64,000 nt of DNA from Apostichopus japonicus (GCF_037975245.1 NC_092573.1:13600001-13664000), one strand, 5' to 3'. Shown: positions 13,104-28,200, counted from the stretch's first letter. The notes: a model not told the origin generated them from the letters alone. Numbers and translations: made by a program.

Positions 13104-16100
13104 ACTAAGCGAGAAAAAGACGAATAAAAAAAGGCAATAATAAATTTATATCATTATATTATAAAATTGAAGACAGAAAGCTAAAATTAACAAGAGATTA
13201 CGCCTCATCGAGGCCATGGTTTCACTGAACGTTGAACATCAACCCAGTCCGAATCGACGTGAGCCCTCCATTGCAAGTCAGCTAGCCCACTTCTGGCCCG
13301 AAGGCCGGACTCTAAACGTAATCTCCCGGATGCTTTTGCGAACTAAGGGAGGATACGGAATTGGGATCCTAGGCCCGTGTAAAAATTCCACCTTGGCGAT
13401 GCCATTATAAACAAAGCAGTGTCTGTCATCCGATCGGCGCGATTCACACAGCCTGACAACAAACACCGACGCGCAGTGCTGTCTTCCAACCGTTCAGGCC
13501 ACCACGCCAGCCTGGTGATTCTTGGGTCGAAATAATACTTAGAGTTCCAGATTCTTCCAAAACAATGTGATATGAATGCATACCATGCCCCAATTGGAGT
13601 ATTGTACATTCGCACAAAAGTTTAACCGTGAAAAAAAAAAAAAAACGGAAAAAAAAAACGAAAAAAAAAAAAACACGAAAAGATAAGTAAAGCACACAGA
13701 CACACACGAGACGTAAAATGACCTAACGCAGTGCTTGTTTTGGCATATTTCCAGTCACCACGATCGTTTTGAATGTCTTGATGTGGAACTTGCGCATAAT
13801 TCAAAGTAGAGGTGATGTGCAAATAAGGAGGATTCAAGGAGGTGACACAGAACAGTTAAGAAATTCTGTGTTTTAATCTGGATATGTTTCTCCGTGCGAG
13901 CGGACGGTTCAGTGTGCTTAACTTGCTCCTCTTCTAGCTCAAAGTCTAAACTGCGTCATGATATAGAAATGTGCATGCACCCTGGCAGGCCAAGCCCTGA
14001 TCAGATACCAACGTGGGGGTATGATTTGTCAGTTGACAACTTCTAGCTATACTTTAGCGGACCCTAAACGTGACGGACTTAGTACTGTGTAAGATAATGG
14101 AAGGATTACTTCTGGTACGACACCTACAACAGCTATAAAATAGAAAGCTCCTGATTAAAACCCTAAGAGGGCTGCCAACCGTGACTGAAATAAACACCGT
14201 CGCGTTCTGACTTTACAGGGATGATAAAGGCCAGTCTCTTAACATTATAACATTAGCAATTCCGTTAGATTTGTACAGTTTTTCTGATCATAGAATAGTC
14301 ACAATACTACGGTGGCTTAATAGGGACATAGGAAAGGAAACAAGTCTGCTCAAATCTGAAAATTTGGACTTTTTGTCTCTACTTTTGGACTTTTGTTTTT
14401 GGATCTAAATTTTGAAGGGAAAAAAAGAGGCAACGTTTGAGATAAAAAGACAACATTGTGAGATTTGGGGACACTGTTTTTCTTTCCTATGTCCTTATTA
14501 AGCCACCGTACAATGCTGACATATTGTGCACACAAAATTAAACTGCCGCATGCAACCATCACAGTAGTCTACTGCTGTACACATGTAAGTAAAGGTTTAG
14601 TAGCTACAGCGTGATAGTCTGACGTCTATCTTGTCCGTGCGCGCATGCAAACAGTGATACAAGAGCGCTCACAAGAATATCAGCACAAAATCAGAAGCGC
14701 GCGCTCCGAAATATTTGTCTGCATTGCATGCTGTACGTACATAATACCTCCGTGCGCGCGTGTGCGTTGATCTATATACGAGTGTTTACTATACCGTCAT
14801 ACACAGTGGATTTTCAATGGAAAATATTTGTTGTCATTTTGTAGGCGTTCATATCAACACGTACTGTACTGTACTGGGCAGTTCTCTCTCCATTGCAAGC
14901 AGTGTAGTCTAGACGTTGGATATATCTTGACGTCGTTCTTCGCCTTAATATAGTTGTTCGAACGACTCCAATGACGGCCCGGGGTTGCAGAGAAGAAAAG
15001 GACGACATTTGAAGACAGAGTAAACATAACGTGATTACGGTTAGTGATATTTTACATTACCCGAAGTTGTCTGAATGCATGTATGTCTGTCTGTGAAGTT
15101 AGCATATGTATAGTCTGCAACGTATACCTAGTCTAGGCCTATCAGTATATGCCTTACTTTTGACTTCAGTTTTATGCACAACGAGAACAGTGTTACGTCA
15201 TGGACATGTACCTATTGGCAACTGAGGCATTTTGACGGCACTTAATGCTTTCTGGGATCAGTGTAGAAAAGTCTGTAGGAGAGTTAAAATATGTTCGGTC
15301 GGGATTGCGCCAGTAATATGTCGGTTACTTCTTGTATAGGTGCCAGACGTGGCACGAGAAGTTGAGAGCGCCACCGATGGTCATCTTCTACATGTCATCT
15401 ATCCATTAGCGGCAGGGCTATTATTCACGATGTTACCATAGCAATGGAGCGTTAGATTCGAAACGGAGCTATTTTTAAACGAATATACAAGTCCGATGGA
15501 ATTGTCGTGAATTTCATATTTGTTTTGGTCATAATACGTTAAACATAGAGCAAAAGCTAGAAATTAGATATAGATTTATTCGACAATGAGTAAAGTTTAC
15601 CAGTAGAAAGTCCTAGTATGTCATAATTGAATCCTCCACGCTACTAGGTTTTATTCTCGGCTATGTCTGCTGTATCCGCATGATCTGCTTTGTGTACCGT
15701 CATGAATACCGCACATTTCGATCGTTTTTAATGCACGGAGAGCTCGTGGCATTGTTTATCACGTTACCGTACTTGTTTGTATCACACTGTCTTTCAAACG
15801 CCTGCCTCAGTAAATCAGCATTTAAGAAATGTTAAGTTGTTCTAACAGGAGCATAGCTCTTTCCACACTTAACTGTTTATAATATAAAGGCTAAGTAATG
15901 ACACAACATTCCCGAAGAACAAATATCATCAAGCTTGTCAGAAAAGATGTCGCGGTGGCCTTACACTGTACAAAAGAAGCATTTCTTTTTGCAGGTACAG
16001 TTTTCGTCCTTATGAATACTTTCATTCAAATTTCCAGTGAAAGGCGACGAGCGAGACAGAAATCAAATTTACCACTCAGGTCTTAAGTTCCGAATCGGTT

Positions 16101-16378
16101 TCTATTGACAAGTTGTGCAAAATATTGCAATGACCTACTTTGTTTACGCGAAACAAAATACCAAAATAGAGACAAACACCCCCCCCCCTAAAAACAAAAC
16201 AAAAAACAGACAAACAAAGCGAAACAAACTTAAAACACCATGCATAGACATGCAGATATCAACAACACCCCAAATATTAATAATAATAATAAAAACATAA
16301 AATAAAATATTGCTTCGGCGGGGAGTCGAACCTAGGCAGACATGAGCATATATATTTAACCTTGAATAAAATGCGATA
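13104..16378 (+). repeat. Macrosatellite unit A5 (3275 bp)
   Basis: Direct tandem copy. Differences from its neighbours that I can see are confined to homopolymer lengths. Confidence 0.97.
14310..14508. mobile_element. TA-flanked MITE in unit A5
   Basis: Orthologous copy within the repeat unit, TIRs intact. Confidence 0.85.
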
Positions 16379-18164
16379 ACTAAGCGAGAAAAAGACGAAT
16401 AAAAAAAGGCAATAATAAATTTATATCATTATATTATAAAATTGAAGACAGAAAGCTAAAATTAACAAGAGATTACGCCTCATCGAGGCCATGGTTTCAC
16501 TGAACGTTGAACATCAACCCAGTCCGAATCGACGTGAGCCCTCCATTGCAAGTCAGCTAGCCCACTTCTGGCCCGAAGGCCGGACTCTAAACGTAATCTC
16601 CCGGATGCTTTTGCGAACTAAGGGAGGATACGGAATTGGGATCCTAGGCCCGTGTAAAAATTCCACCTTGGCGATGCCATTATAAACAAAGCAGTGTCTG
16701 TCATCCGATCGGCGCGATTCACACAGCCTGACAACAAACACCGACGCGCAGTGCTGTCTTCCAACCGTTCAGGCCACCACGCCAGCCTGGTGATTCTTGG
16801 GTCGAAATAATACTTAGAGTTCCAGATTCTTCCAAAACAATGTGATATGAATGCATACCATGCCCCAATTGGAGTATTGTACATTCGCACAAAAGTTTAA
16901 CCGTGAAAAAAAAAAAAAAACGGAAAAAAAAAACGAAAAAAAAAAAAACACGAAAAGATAAGTAAAGCACACAGACACACACGAGACGTAAAATGACCTA
17001 ACGCAGTGCTTGTTTTGGCATATTTCCAGTCACCACGATCGTTTTGAATGTCTTGATGTGGAACTTGCGCATAATTCAAAGTAGAGGTGATGTGCAAATA
17101 AGGAGGATTCAAGGAGGTGACACAGAACAGTTAAGAAATTCTGTGTTTTAATCTGGATATGTTTCTCCGTGCGAGCGGACGGTTCAGTGTGCTTAACTTG
17201 CTCCTCTTCTAGCTCAAAGTCTAAACTGCGTCATGATATAGAAATGTGCATGCACCCTGGCAGGCCAAGCCCTGATCAGATACCAACGTGGGGGTATGAT
17301 TTGTCAGTTGACAACTTCTAGCTATACTTTAGCGGACCCTAAACGTGACGGACTTAGTACTGTGTAAGATAATGGAAGGATTACTTCTGGTACGACACCT
17401 ACAACAGCTATAAAATAGAAAGCTCCTGATTAAAACCCTAAGAGGGCTGCCAACCGTGACTGAAATAAACACCGTCGCGTTCTGACTTTACAGGGATGAT
17501 AAAGGCCAGTCTCTTAACATTATAACATTAGCAATTCCGTTAGATTTGTACAGTTTTTCTGATCATAGAATAGTCACAATACTACGGTGGCTTAATAGGG
17601 ACATAGGAAAGGAAACAAGTCTGCTCAAATCTGAAAATTTGGACTTTTTGTCTCTACTTTTGGACTTTTGTTTTTGGATCTAAATTTTGAAGGGAAAAAA
17701 AGAGGCAACGTTTGAGATAAAAAGACAACATTGTGAGATTTGGGGACACTGTTTTTCTTTCCTATGTCCTTATTAAGCCACCGTACAATGCTGACATATT
17801 GTGCACACAAAATTAAACTGCCGCATGCAACCATCACAGTAGTCTACTGCTGTACACATGTAAGTAAAGGTTTAGTAGCTACAGCGTGATAGTCTGACGT
17901 CTATCTTGTCCGTGCGCGCATGCAAACAGTGATACAAGAGCGCTCACAAGAATATCAGCACAAAATCAGAAGCGCGCGCTCCGAAATATTTGTCTGCATT
18001 GCATGCTGTACGTACATAATACCTCCGTGCGCGCGTGTGCGTTGATCTATATACGAGTGTTTACTATACCGTCATACACAGTGGATTTTCAATGGAAAAT
18101 ATTTGTTGTCATTTTGTAGGCGTTCATATCAACACGTACTGTACTGTACTGGGCAGTTCTCTCT
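16379..18164 (+). repeat. Macrosatellite unit A6, cut by assembly gap (1786 bp)
   Basis: Sixth forward copy. It stops at unit position about 1786 where the N run begins, so the truncation is an assembly edge, not a biological end. Confidence 0.96.
17585..17783. mobile_element. TA-flanked MITE in partial unit A6
   Basis: Complete copy upstream of the assembly gap. Confidence 0.85.
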
Positions 18165-18264
18165 NNNNNNNNNNNNNNNNNNNNNNNNNNNNNNNNNNNN
18201 NNNNNNNNNNNNNNNNNNNNNNNNNNNNNNNNNNNNNNNNNNNNNNNNNNNNNNNNNNNNNNNN
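18165..18264. other. Assembly gap of 100 N
   Basis: Exactly 100 unresolved bases separate two arrays of opposite orientation. The round size suggests a placeholder, so the real distance, and even the relative orientation of the flanks, may not be established. Confidence 0.99.
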
Positions 18265-18667
18265 GGCGTGGTGGCCTGAACGGTTGGAAGACAGCACTGC
18301 GCGTCGGTGTTTGTTGTCAGGCTGTGTGAATCGCGCCGATCGGATGACAGACACTGCTTTGTTTATAATGGCATCGCCAAGGTGGAATTTTTACACGGGC
18401 CTAGGATCCCAATTCCGTATCCTCCCTTAGTTCGCAAAAGCATCCGGGAGATTACGTTTAGAGTCCGGCCTTCGGCCAGAAGTGGGCTAGCTGACTTGCA
18501 ATGGAGGGCTCACGTCGATTCGGACTGGGTTGATGTTCAACGTTCAGTGAAACCATGGCCTCGATGAGGCGTAATCTCTTGTTAATTTTAGCTTTCTGTC
18601 TTCAATTTTATAATATAATTATATAAATTAATTATTGCCTTTTTTATTCGTCTTTTTCTCGCTTAGT
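18265..18667 (-). repeat. Inverted macrosatellite unit B0, partial (403 bp)
   Basis: Reverse complement of unit positions about 1-412. It is B type: it reads AATTATATAAATTAATTATT where the A array (reverse complemented) has a diverged version. One G is missing in GGCCTTCGGCCAG (near 18468) relative to all other copies. Confidence 0.95.
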
Positions 18668-18703
18668 TATCGCATTTTATTCAAGGTTAAATATATGCTC
18701 ATG

Positions 18704-18733
18704 TCTGCCTAGGTTCGACTCCCCGCCGAAGCA
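18704..18733 (+). promoter_or_regulatory. tRNA 3'-half-like segment with Pol III B box (B-array copy)
   Basis: Plus-strand equivalent in the inverted array, with the same B box at 18712-18722. Further copies start at 21991, 25257, 28523, 31789 and 35055. The motif is unchanged between A and B units although neighbouring AT-rich sequence has diverged. Confidence 0.55.
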
Positions 18734-20538
18734 ATATTTTATTTTATTTTTTTATTATTATTATTAATATTTGGGGTGTTGTTAATATCTGCATGTCTAT
18801 GCATGGTGTTTTAAGTTTGTTTCGCTTTGTTTGTCTGTTTTTTTGTTTGTTTTTTTTAGGGGGAGGGGGGGTGTTGTCTCTATTTTGGTATTTTGTTTCG
18901 CGTAAACAAAGTAGGTCATTGCAATAATTTTTGCACAACTTGTCAATAGAAACCGATTCGGAACTTAAGACCTGAGTGGTAAATTTGATTTCTGTCTCGC
19001 TCGTCGCCTTTCACTGGAAATTTGAATGAAAGTATTCATAAGGACGAAAACTGTACCTGCAAAAAGAAATGCTTCTTTTGTACAGTGTAAGGCCACCGCG
19101 ACATCTTTTCTGACAAGCTTGATGATATTTGTTCTTCGGGAATGTTGTGTCATTACTTAGCCTTTATATTATAAACAGTTAAGTGTGGAAACAGCTATGC
19201 TCCTGTTAGAACAACTTAACATTTCTTAAATGCTGATTTACTGAGGCAGGCGTTTGAAAGACAGTGTGATACAAACAGGTACGGTAACGTCATAAACAAT
19301 GCCACGAGCTCTCCGTGCATTAAAAACGATCGAAATGTGCGGTATTCATGACGGTACACAAAGCAGATAATGCGGATACAGCAGACATAGCCGAGAATAA
19401 AATCTAGTAGCGTGGAGGATTCAATTATGACATACTAGGACTTTCTACTGGTAAACTTTACTCATTGTCGAATAAATCTATATCTAATTTCTAGCTTTTG
19501 CTCTGTGTTTAACGTATTATGACCAAAACAAATATGAAGTTCACGACAATTCCATCGGACTTGTATATTCGTTTAAAAATAGCTCCGTTTCGAATCTAAC
19601 GCTCCATTGCTATGGTAACATGGTGAATAATAGCCCTGCCGCTAATGGATATGTAGAAGATGACCATCGGTGGCGCTCTCAACTTCTCGTGCCACGTCTG
19701 GCACCTATACAAGAAGTAACCGACATATTACTGGCGCAATCCCGACCGAACATATTTTAACTCTCCTCAGACAGACTTTTCTACACTGATCCCAGAAAGC
19801 ATTAAGTGCCGTCAAAATGCCTCAGTTGCCAATAGGTACATGTCCATGACGTAACACTGTTCTCGTTGTGCAGAAAACTGAAGTCAAAAGTAAGGCATAT
19901 ACTGATAGGCCTAGACTAGGTATACGTTGCAGACTATACATATGCTAACTTCACAGACAGACATACATGCATTCAGACAACTTCGGGTAATGTAAAATAT
20001 CACTAACCGTAATCACGTTATGTTTACTCTGTCTTCAAATGTCGTCCTTTTCTTCTCTGCAACCCCGGGCCGTCATTGGAGTCGTTCGAACAACTATATT
20101 AAGGCGAAGAACGACGTCAAGATATATCCAACGTCTAGACTACACTGCTTGCAATGGAGAGAGAACTGCCCAGTACAGTACAGTACGTGTTGATATGAAC
20201 GCCTACAAAATGACAACAAATATTTTCCATTGAAAATCCACTGTGTATGACGGTATAGTAAACACTCGTATATAGATCAACGCACACGCGCGCACGGAGG
20301 TATTATGTACGTACAGCATGCAATGCAGACAAATATTTCGGAGCGCGCGCTTCTGATTTTGTGCTGATATTCTTGTGAGCGCTCTTGTATCACTGTTTGC
20401 ATGCGCGCACGGACAAGATAGACGTCAGACTATCACGCTGTAGCTACTAAACCTTTACTTACATGTGTACAGCAGTAGACTACTGTGATGGTTGCATGCG
20501 GCAGTTTAATTTTGTGTGCACAATATGTCAGCATTGTA

Positions 20539-20738
20539 CGGTGGCTTAATAAGGACATAGGAAAGAAAAACAGTGTCCCCAAATCTCACAATGTTGTCTT
20601 TTTATCTCAAACGTTGCCTCTTTTTTTCCCTTCAAAATTTAGATCCAAAAAACAAAAGTCCAAAAGTAGAGACAAAAAGTCCAAATTTTCAGATTTGAGC
20701 AGACTTGTTTCCTTTCCTATGTCCCTATTAAGCCACCG
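20539..20738. mobile_element. TA-flanked MITE in unit B1 (200 bp)
   Basis: Inverted-array copy. One base longer than the others because of an extra A in its CCAAAAAACAAAAG run. Confidence 0.85.
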
Positions 20739-21946
20739 TAGTATTGTGACTATTCTATGATCAGAAAAACTGTACAAATCTAACGGAATTGCTAATGTTA
20801 TAATGTTAAGAGACTGGCCTTTATCATCCCTGTAAAGTCAGAACGCGACGGTGTTTATTTCAGTCACGGTTGGCAGCCCTCTTAGGGTTTTAATCAGGAG
20901 CTTTCTATTTTATAGCTGTTGTAGGTGTCGTACCAGAAGTAATCCTTCCATTATCTTACACAGTACTAAGTCCGTCACGTTTAGGGTCCGCTAAAGTATA
21001 GCTAGAAGTTGTCAACTGACAAATCATACCCCCACGTTGATATCTGAGGGCTTGGCCTGCCAGGGTGCATGCACATTTCTATATCATGACGCAGTTTAGA
21101 CTTTGAGCTAGAAGAGGAGCAAGTTGAGCACACTGAACCGTCCGCTCGCACGGAGAAACATATCCAGATTAAAACACAGAATTTCTTAACTGTTCTGTGT
21201 CACCTCCTTGAATCCTCCTTATTTGCACATCACCTCTACTTTGAATTATGCGCTTCCACATCAAGACATTCAAAACGATCGTGGTGACTGGAAATATGCC
21301 ATAACAAGCATTGCGTTAGGTCATGTTACGTCTCGTGTGTGTCTGTGTGCTTTACTTATCTTTTCGTGTTTTTTTTTTTCGTTTTTTTTTTCGTTTTTTT
21401 TTTTTTTCGTTTTTTTTTTTCACGGTTAAACTTTTGTGCGAATGTACAATACTCCAATTGGGGCATGGTATGCATTCATATCACATTGTTTTGGAACAAT
21501 CTGGAACTCTAAGTATTATTTCGACCCAAGAATCACCAGGCTGGCGTGGTGGCCTGAACGGTTGGAAGACAGCACTGCGCGTCGGTGTTTGTTGTCAGGC
21601 TGTGTGAATCGCGCCGATCGGATGACAGACACTGCTTTGTTTATAATGGCATCGCCAAGGTGGAATTTTTACACGGGCCTAGGATCCCAATTCCGTATCC
21701 TCCCTTAGTTCGCAAAAGCATCCGGGAGATTACGTTTAGAGTCCGGCCTTCGGGCCAGAAGTGGGCTAGCTGACTTGCAATGGAGGGCTCACGTCGATTC
21801 GGACTGGGTTGATGTTCAACGTTCAGTGAAACCATGGCCTCGATGAGGCGTAATCTCTTGTTAATTTTAGCTTTCTGTCTTCAATTTTATAATATAATTA
21901 TATAAATTAATTATTGCCTTTTTTATTCGTCTTTTTCTCGCTTAGT

Positions 21947-24900
21947 TATCGCATTTTATTCAAGGTTAAATATATGCTCATGTCTGCCTAGGTTCGACTC
22001 CCCGCCGAAGCAATATTTTATTTTATTTTTTTATTATTATTATTAATATTTGGGGTGTTGTTAATATCTGCATGTCTATGCATGGTGTTTTAAGTTTGTT
22101 TCGCTTTGTTTGTCTGTTTTTTTGTTTGTTTTTTTAGGGGGAGGGGGGTGTTTGTCTCTATTTTGGTATTTTGTTTCGCGTAAACAAAGTAGGTCATTGC
22201 AATAATTTTTGCACAACTTGTCAATAGAAACCGATTCGGAACTTAAGACCTGAGTGGTAAATTTGATTTCTGTCTCGCTCGTCGCCTTTCACTGGAAATT
22301 TGAATGAAAGTATTCATAAGGACGAAAACTGTACCTGCAAAAAGAAATGCTTCTTTTGTACAGTGTAAGGCCACCGCGACATCTTTTCTGACAAGCTTGA
22401 TGATATTTGTTCTTCGGGAATGTTGTGTCATTACTTAGCCTTTATATTATAAACAGTTAAGTGTGGAAACAGCTATGCTCCTGTTAGAACAACTTAACAT
22501 TTCTTAAATGCTGATTTACTGAGGCAGGCGTTTGAAAGACAGTGTGATACAAACAGGTACGGTAACGTCATAAACAATGCCACGAGCTCTCCGTGCATTA
22601 AAAACGATCGAAATGTGCGGTATTCATGACGGTACACAAAGCAGATAATGCGGATACAGCAGACATAGCCGAGAATAAAATCTAGTAGCGTGGAGGATTC
22701 AATTATGACATACTAGGACTTTCTACTGGTAAACTTTACTCATTGTCGAATAAATCTATATCTAATTTCTAGCTTTTGCTCTGTGTTTAACGTATTATGA
22801 CCAAAACAAATATGAAGTTCACGACAATTCCATCGGACTTGTATATTCGTTTAAAAATAGCTCCGTTTCGAATCTAACGCTCCATTGCTATGGTAACATG
22901 GTGAATAATAGCCCTGCCGCTAATGGATATGTAGAAGATGACCATCGGTGGCGCTCTCAACTTCTCGTGCCACGTCTGGCACCTATACAAGAAGTAACCG
23001 ACATATTACTGGCGCAATCCCGACCGAACATATTTTAACTCTCCTCAGACAGACTTTTCTACACTGATCCCAGAAAGCATTAAGTGCCGTCAAAATGCCT
23101 CAGTTGCCAATAGGTACATGTCCATGACGTAACACTGTTCTCGTTGTGCAGAAAACTGAAGTCAAAAGTAAGGCATATACTGATAGGCCTAGACTAGGTA
23201 TACGTTGCAGACTATACATATGCTAACTTCACAGACAGACATACATGCATTCAGACAACTTCGGGTAATGTAAAATATCACTAACCGTAATCACGTTATG
23301 TTTACTCTGTCTTCAAATGTCGTCCTTTTCTTCTCTGCAACCCCGGGCCGTCATTGGAGTCGTTCGAACAACTATATTAAGGCGAAGAACGACGTCAAGA
23401 TATATCCAACGTCTAGACTACACTGCTTGCAATGGAGAGAGAACTGCCCAGTACAGTACAGTACGTGTTGATATGAACGCCTACAAAATGACAACAAATA
23501 TTTTCCATTGAAAATCCACTGTGTATGACGGTATAGTAAACACTCGTATATAGATCAACGCACACGCGCGCACGGAGGTATTATGTACGTACAGCATGCA
23601 ATGCAGACAAATATTTCGGAGCGCGCGCTTCTGATTTTGTGCTGATATTCTTGTGAGCGCTCTTGTATCACTGTTTGCATGCGCGCACGGACAAGATAGA
23701 CGTCAGACTATCACGCTGTAGCTACTAAACCTTTACTTACATGTGTACAGCAGTAGACTACTGTGATGGTTGCATGCGGCAGTTTAATTTTGTGTGCACA
23801 ATATGTCAGCATTGTACGGTGGCTTAATAAGGACATAGGAAAGAAAAACAGTGTCCCCAAATCTCACAATGTTGTCTTTTTATCTCAAACGTTGCCTCTT
23901 TTTTTCCCTTCAAAATTTAGATCCAAAAACAAAAGTCCAAAAGTAGAGACAAAAAGTCCAAATTTTCAGATTTGAGCAGACTTGTTTCCTTTCCTATGTC
24001 CCTATTAAGCCACCGTAGTATTGTGACTATTCTATGATCAGAAAAACTGTACAAATCTAACGGAATTGCTAATGTTATAATGTTAAGAGACTGGCCTTTA
24101 TCATCCCTGTAAAGTCAGAACGCGACGGTGTTTATTTCAGTCACGGTTGGCAGCCCTCTTAGGGTTTTAATCAGGAGCTTTCTATTTTATAGCTGTTGTA
24201 GGTGTCGTACCAGAAGTAATCCTTCCATTATCTTACACAGTACTAAGTCCGTCACGTTTAGGGTCCGCTAAAGTATAGCTAGAAGTTGTCAACTGACAAA
24301 TCATACCCCCACGTTGATATCTGAGGGCTTGGCCTGCCAGGGTGCATGCACATTTCTATATCATGACGCAGTTTAGACTTTGAGCTAGAAGAGGAGCAAG
24401 TTGAGCACACTGAACCGTCCGCTCGCACGGAGAAACATATCCAGATTAAAACACAGAATTTCTTAACTGTTCTGTGTCACCTCCTTGAATCCTCCTTATT
24501 TGCACATCACCTCTACTTTGAATTATGCGCTTCCACATCAAGACATTCAAAACGATCGTGGTGACTGGAAATATGCCATAACAAGCATTGCGTTAGGTCA
24601 TGTTACGTCTCGTGTGTGTCTGTGTGCTTTACTTATCTTTTCGTGTTTTTTTTTTTTCGTTTTTTTTTTTTTTCGTTTTTTTTTTTCACGGTTAAACTTT
24701 TGTGCGAATGTACAATACTCCAATTGGGGCATGGTATGCATTCATATCACATTGTTTTGGAACAATCTGGAACTCTAAGTATTATTTCGACCCAAGAATC
24801 ACCAGGCTGGCGTGGTGGCCTGAACGGTTGGAAGACAGCACTGCGCGTCGGTGTTTGTTGTCAGGCTGTGTGAATCGCGCCGATCGGATGACAGACACTG

Positions 24901-25212
24901 CTTTGTTTATAATGGCATCGCCAAGGTGGAATTTTTACACGGGCCTAGGATCCCAATTCCGTATCCTCCCTTAGTTCGCAAAAGCATCCGGGAGATTACG
25001 TTTAGAGTCCGGCCTTCGGGCCAGAAGTGGGCTAGCTGACTTGCAATGGAGGGCTCACGTCGATTCGGACTGGGTTGATGTTCAACGTTCAGTGAAACCA
25101 TGGCCTCGATGAGGCGTAATCTCTTGTTAATTTTAGCTTTCTGTCTTCAATTTTATAATATAATTATATAAATTAATTATTGCCTTTTTTATTCGTCTTT
25201 TTCTCGCTTAGT
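21947..25212 (-). repeat. Inverted macrosatellite unit B2 (3266 bp)
   Basis: Full inverted copy. All landmarks recur exactly 3266 bp later in B3, including homopolymer lengths. Confidence 0.97.
23817..24015. mobile_element. TA-flanked MITE in unit B2
   Basis: Inverted-array copy, 199 bp, TIRs intact. Confidence 0.85.
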
Positions 25213-28200
25213 TATCGCATTTTATTCAAGGTTAAATATATGCTCATGTCTGCCTAGGTTCGACTCCCCGCCGAAGCAATATTTTATTTTATTTTTTTAT
25301 TATTATTATTAATATTTGGGGTGTTGTTAATATCTGCATGTCTATGCATGGTGTTTTAAGTTTGTTTCGCTTTGTTTGTCTGTTTTTTTGTTTGTTTTTT
25401 TAGGGGGAGGGGGGTGTTTGTCTCTATTTTGGTATTTTGTTTCGCGTAAACAAAGTAGGTCATTGCAATAATTTTTGCACAACTTGTCAATAGAAACCGA
25501 TTCGGAACTTAAGACCTGAGTGGTAAATTTGATTTCTGTCTCGCTCGTCGCCTTTCACTGGAAATTTGAATGAAAGTATTCATAAGGACGAAAACTGTAC
25601 CTGCAAAAAGAAATGCTTCTTTTGTACAGTGTAAGGCCACCGCGACATCTTTTCTGACAAGCTTGATGATATTTGTTCTTCGGGAATGTTGTGTCATTAC
25701 TTAGCCTTTATATTATAAACAGTTAAGTGTGGAAACAGCTATGCTCCTGTTAGAACAACTTAACATTTCTTAAATGCTGATTTACTGAGGCAGGCGTTTG
25801 AAAGACAGTGTGATACAAACAGGTACGGTAACGTCATAAACAATGCCACGAGCTCTCCGTGCATTAAAAACGATCGAAATGTGCGGTATTCATGACGGTA
25901 CACAAAGCAGATAATGCGGATACAGCAGACATAGCCGAGAATAAAATCTAGTAGCGTGGAGGATTCAATTATGACATACTAGGACTTTCTACTGGTAAAC
26001 TTTACTCATTGTCGAATAAATCTATATCTAATTTCTAGCTTTTGCTCTGTGTTTAACGTATTATGACCAAAACAAATATGAAGTTCACGACAATTCCATC
26101 GGACTTGTATATTCGTTTAAAAATAGCTCCGTTTCGAATCTAACGCTCCATTGCTATGGTAACATGGTGAATAATAGCCCTGCCGCTAATGGATATGTAG
26201 AAGATGACCATCGGTGGCGCTCTCAACTTCTCGTGCCACGTCTGGCACCTATACAAGAAGTAACCGACATATTACTGGCGCAATCCCGACCGAACATATT
26301 TTAACTCTCCTCAGACAGACTTTTCTACACTGATCCCAGAAAGCATTAAGTGCCGTCAAAATGCCTCAGTTGCCAATAGGTACATGTCCATGACGTAACA
26401 CTGTTCTCGTTGTGCAGAAAACTGAAGTCAAAAGTAAGGCATATACTGATAGGCCTAGACTAGGTATACGTTGCAGACTATACATATGCTAACTTCACAG
26501 ACAGACATACATGCATTCAGACAACTTCGGGTAATGTAAAATATCACTAACCGTAATCACGTTATGTTTACTCTGTCTTCAAATGTCGTCCTTTTCTTCT
26601 CTGCAACCCCGGGCCGTCATTGGAGTCGTTCGAACAACTATATTAAGGCGAAGAACGACGTCAAGATATATCCAACGTCTAGACTACACTGCTTGCAATG
26701 GAGAGAGAACTGCCCAGTACAGTACAGTACGTGTTGATATGAACGCCTACAAAATGACAACAAATATTTTCCATTGAAAATCCACTGTGTATGACGGTAT
26801 AGTAAACACTCGTATATAGATCAACGCACACGCGCGCACGGAGGTATTATGTACGTACAGCATGCAATGCAGACAAATATTTCGGAGCGCGCGCTTCTGA
26901 TTTTGTGCTGATATTCTTGTGAGCGCTCTTGTATCACTGTTTGCATGCGCGCACGGACAAGATAGACGTCAGACTATCACGCTGTAGCTACTAAACCTTT
27001 ACTTACATGTGTACAGCAGTAGACTACTGTGATGGTTGCATGCGGCAGTTTAATTTTGTGTGCACAATATGTCAGCATTGTACGGTGGCTTAATAAGGAC
27101 ATAGGAAAGAAAAACAGTGTCCCCAAATCTCACAATGTTGTCTTTTTATCTCAAACGTTGCCTCTTTTTTTCCCTTCAAAATTTAGATCCAAAAACAAAA
27201 GTCCAAAAGTAGAGACAAAAAGTCCAAATTTTCAGATTTGAGCAGACTTGTTTCCTTTCCTATGTCCCTATTAAGCCACCGTAGTATTGTGACTATTCTA
27301 TGATCAGAAAAACTGTACAAATCTAACGGAATTGCTAATGTTATAATGTTAAGAGACTGGCCTTTATCATCCCTGTAAAGTCAGAACGCGACGGTGTTTA
27401 TTTCAGTCACGGTTGGCAGCCCTCTTAGGGTTTTAATCAGGAGCTTTCTATTTTATAGCTGTTGTAGGTGTCGTACCAGAAGTAATCCTTCCATTATCTT
27501 ACACAGTACTAAGTCCGTCACGTTTAGGGTCCGCTAAAGTATAGCTAGAAGTTGTCAACTGACAAATCATACCCCCACGTTGATATCTGAGGGCTTGGCC
27601 TGCCAGGGTGCATGCACATTTCTATATCATGACGCAGTTTAGACTTTGAGCTAGAAGAGGAGCAAGTTGAGCACACTGAACCGTCCGCTCGCACGGAGAA
27701 ACATATCCAGATTAAAACACAGAATTTCTTAACTGTTCTGTGTCACCTCCTTGAATCCTCCTTATTTGCACATCACCTCTACTTTGAATTATGCGCTTCC
27801 ACATCAAGACATTCAAAACGATCGTGGTGACTGGAAATATGCCATAACAAGCATTGCGTTAGGTCATGTTACGTCTCGTGTGTGTCTGTGTGCTTTACTT
27901 ATCTTTTCGTGTTTTTTTTTTTTCGTTTTTTTTTTTTTTCGTTTTTTTTTTTCACGGTTAAACTTTTGTGCGAATGTACAATACTCCAATTGGGGCATGG
28001 TATGCATTCATATCACATTGTTTTGGAACAATCTGGAACTCTAAGTATTATTTCGACCCAAGAATCACCAGGCTGGCGTGGTGGCCTGAACGGTTGGAAG
28101 ACAGCACTGCGCGTCGGTGTTTGTTGTCAGGCTGTGTGAATCGCGCCGATCGGATGACAGACACTGCTTTGTTTATAATGGCATCGCCAAGGTGGAATTT

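Larger units (their letters stand above)
18668..21946 (-). repeat. Inverted macrosatellite unit B1 (3279 bp)
   Basis: Full inverted copy next to the gap and the most distinct B unit. Its T tract at about 21357-21422 has an additional CG-separated segment, and its G/T run near 18840-18875 differs from B2-B5, making it 13 bp longer than they are. It shares the B-specific words, for example GATATCTGAGGG near 21039. Confidence 0.96.

Noticed and set aside
18035-18430. 131-codon open frame across the N gap
   Set aside because: It exists only because N codons are not stops; the two sides belong to oppositely oriented units.
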